NCBI RefSeq assembly: GCF_000344685.1
Contig: NW_006920422.1
Coordinates: 1,199,241-1,263,240 of the forward strand
DNA length: 64,000 bases
Source of the DNA: Gloeophyllum trabeum ATCC 11539
Lineage: Eukaryota > Basidiomycota > Agaricomycetes > Gloeophyllales > Gloeophyllaceae
Direction of reading: 5' to 3'
The notes below the pieces were generated by a model. The model saw only the letters and a program-made list of their open reading frames with translations, made no database searches and was not told the origin of the DNA. Below are positions 63,068 through 64,000 of this stretch, in pieces. Within the stretch, counting starts at the first letter, position 1, and every line of letters starts with the position of its first letter. Made by a program: the position numbers and the translations under genes.

Positions 63068-63722
63068 TGGAATCGTCTGCTATAGATGAGCTCCCACCAG
63101 CAGCGGAGTAAGTTGTGCCTACCTTAGTCATTGGCGTCGGACTGACCGTCGCCCCCCAAGAGGGCGTGGCCCAGCGCCTAGCTTGCCGACAGAGATCCTT
63201 TGGGATATCTTCGCTCGCGGTATTGCCGAGCGAGGTCAGCGTACCTAGTCTCGATCTCAGGTGTCTCGCAGCAGTGGAGGCTGGCGGCTATCGGGAATCC
63301 TCTATTCTGGGCCGATATTCATCTCGATCTCAGGTGTCTCGCAGCAGTGGAGGCTGGCGGCTATCGGGAATCCTCTATTCTGGGCCGATATTCATCTCGA
63401 CTTGGGCTGCATTGGGGAACGGGCAGCTTATATGTTGAATCTGCATCTGGAACAATCTCTGTCATTTCCCTTGGATATCTACCTCGCAGGGTGCGACTAC
63501 TCCTACGGGACTCCGGGGCCCGAGGGTGCGGCGAGAGCCCGCCACTACACCGAAGCCTTCAACACGTACATGCCGCTTCTCCTCACTCATGCTCCTAGAT
63601 GGCACAGACTAAGAATTGCTACGGAGCTCAGCTTACTATATAAGATAGTAGGGTACCTCTGCATTCATTCGGTACCCCTCCCCACTCTCCAGACTGTGGA
63701 ACTTCAGGGCACAAGTCTCTGA
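63068..63722 (+). pseudogene. F-box protein gene damaged by a 73-bp tandem duplication
   Basis: A short first exon (ATG 63068, MESSAIDELPPAA, donor gtaagt) joins to the F-box at about 63182 (LPTEILWDIFARGIAERGQR). One base then seems to be missing near 63241, because the natural continuation YLVSISGVSQQWRLAAIGNP lies in another frame. The segment coding for this is duplicated in tandem (63249-63400), which shifts the frame again. Downstream the frame of the second copy runs through LGCIGERAAYMLNLHLEQS and RWHRLRIATELSLLYK to a stop at 63722. Later sequence to the window end has only remnants. Two splicing routes could still give a partial product, so pseudogene is likely rather than certain. 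Confidence 0.6.
63249..63400. repeat. 73-bp tandem duplication, two copies
   Basis: The bases from 63249 to 63327 are identical to those 73 positions downstream; the match ends at 63248 and 63401. Each copy begins with the same ctcgatctcaggtgtctcgc, so an AG|GT occurs at 63259-63262 and again at 63332-63335. The unit is not a multiple of three (24 codons plus one base). Perfect identity indicates a recent event. Confidence 0.92.
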
Positions 63723-64000
63723 AGCGCAAACCCATCTATCGACAGATTCAGAAGGTCGCTCGCCAGTCCAGTCAAGGCCTGAGAGGTTGCGTGACTCCCG
63801 TCCTGGCAAATCTCCGCTTGCGAGGGTTGATTGCGCCTGGATGGCCAGTTCACAATGGCTCAAGTCACCGATCTTGAAGTAGACATGGACAAGCTGGTCG
63901 CTTGATTCTCTTTTCACTTGGTCAGATATGCCCTCAGCCTTGTCATTCACCCCGCTCCTCGTGCGGCTCAAAATTCGGGGGAACGCGCCCATTGCCCCGC
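63723..64000. other. Remnant F-box-like sequence at the window edge
   Basis: Sequence after the last stop has scattered plus-strand pieces that could be further F-box tail (LEVDMDKLV near 63875-63905) but no open frame. The gene may continue past the window. Confidence 0.3.

Noticed and set aside
63235..63260. A 26-nt intron using the first acceptor of the duplication
   Set aside because: Shorter than any intron I would accept in a basidiomycete; the second acceptor gives 99 nt and the duplicate-only model gives 73 nt.

Overview
The window looks like nuclear DNA of an agaricomycete (mushroom-forming basidiomycete), probably a polypore-type wood decayer. Genes are dense with short GT-AG introns (about 50-80 nt), the housekeeping proteins are fungal, and the basidiomycete-type family DUF6593 and an expanded F-box/LRR-like family are present. 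I see no viral, bacterial or rRNA sequence and no transposase or reverse transcriptase. Gene models below were built by joining reading frames across splice sites by eye. Where exon lists are given, the summed length was checked to be a multiple of three.

Layout. 1-8.1 kb: NMD3 (+), the C-terminal half of a VPS3/TGFBRAP1-like CORVET subunit (+) and a perilipin-like lipid-droplet protein (-). 8.1-20.3 kb: gene-poor, with one intact and two decayed DUF6593 genes, a GPI-anchored chitin deacetylase (+) and a dispersed repeat. 20.3-27.4 kb: an old yellow enzyme (+), an acidic orphan (-) and cystathionine gamma-synthase (+). 28.4-35.7 kb: separase (-). 35.8-40.5 kb: repeat-rich and gene-poor. 40.5-46.2 kb: a GNAT acetyltransferase (+), the N-terminal half of the VPS3-like gene (-) and a divergent SDS23-type CBS protein (+). 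46.5-64 kb: an F-box family cluster (two intact-looking genes, one damaged gene and at least three decayed copies) interspersed with a Zn2Cys6 regulator, MAM33, a JmjC/cupin-8 protein, an auxin-efflux-carrier-type transporter and a small conserved-looking protein.

The most striking feature is that one VPS3-like gene is cut in two. Its CNH (N-terminal) half lies on the minus strand at 42.4-44.0 kb and its Vps39-type C-terminal half on the plus strand at 3.5-6.4 kb. Flipping the roughly 39 kb in between would put the halves next to each other in the right order and orientation. This implies a large inversion breaking the gene, or a mis-joined assembly. A second point of interest is an F-box gene at the right edge with a 73-bp tandem duplication that carries AG|GT at each copy and could behave as a newborn intron.
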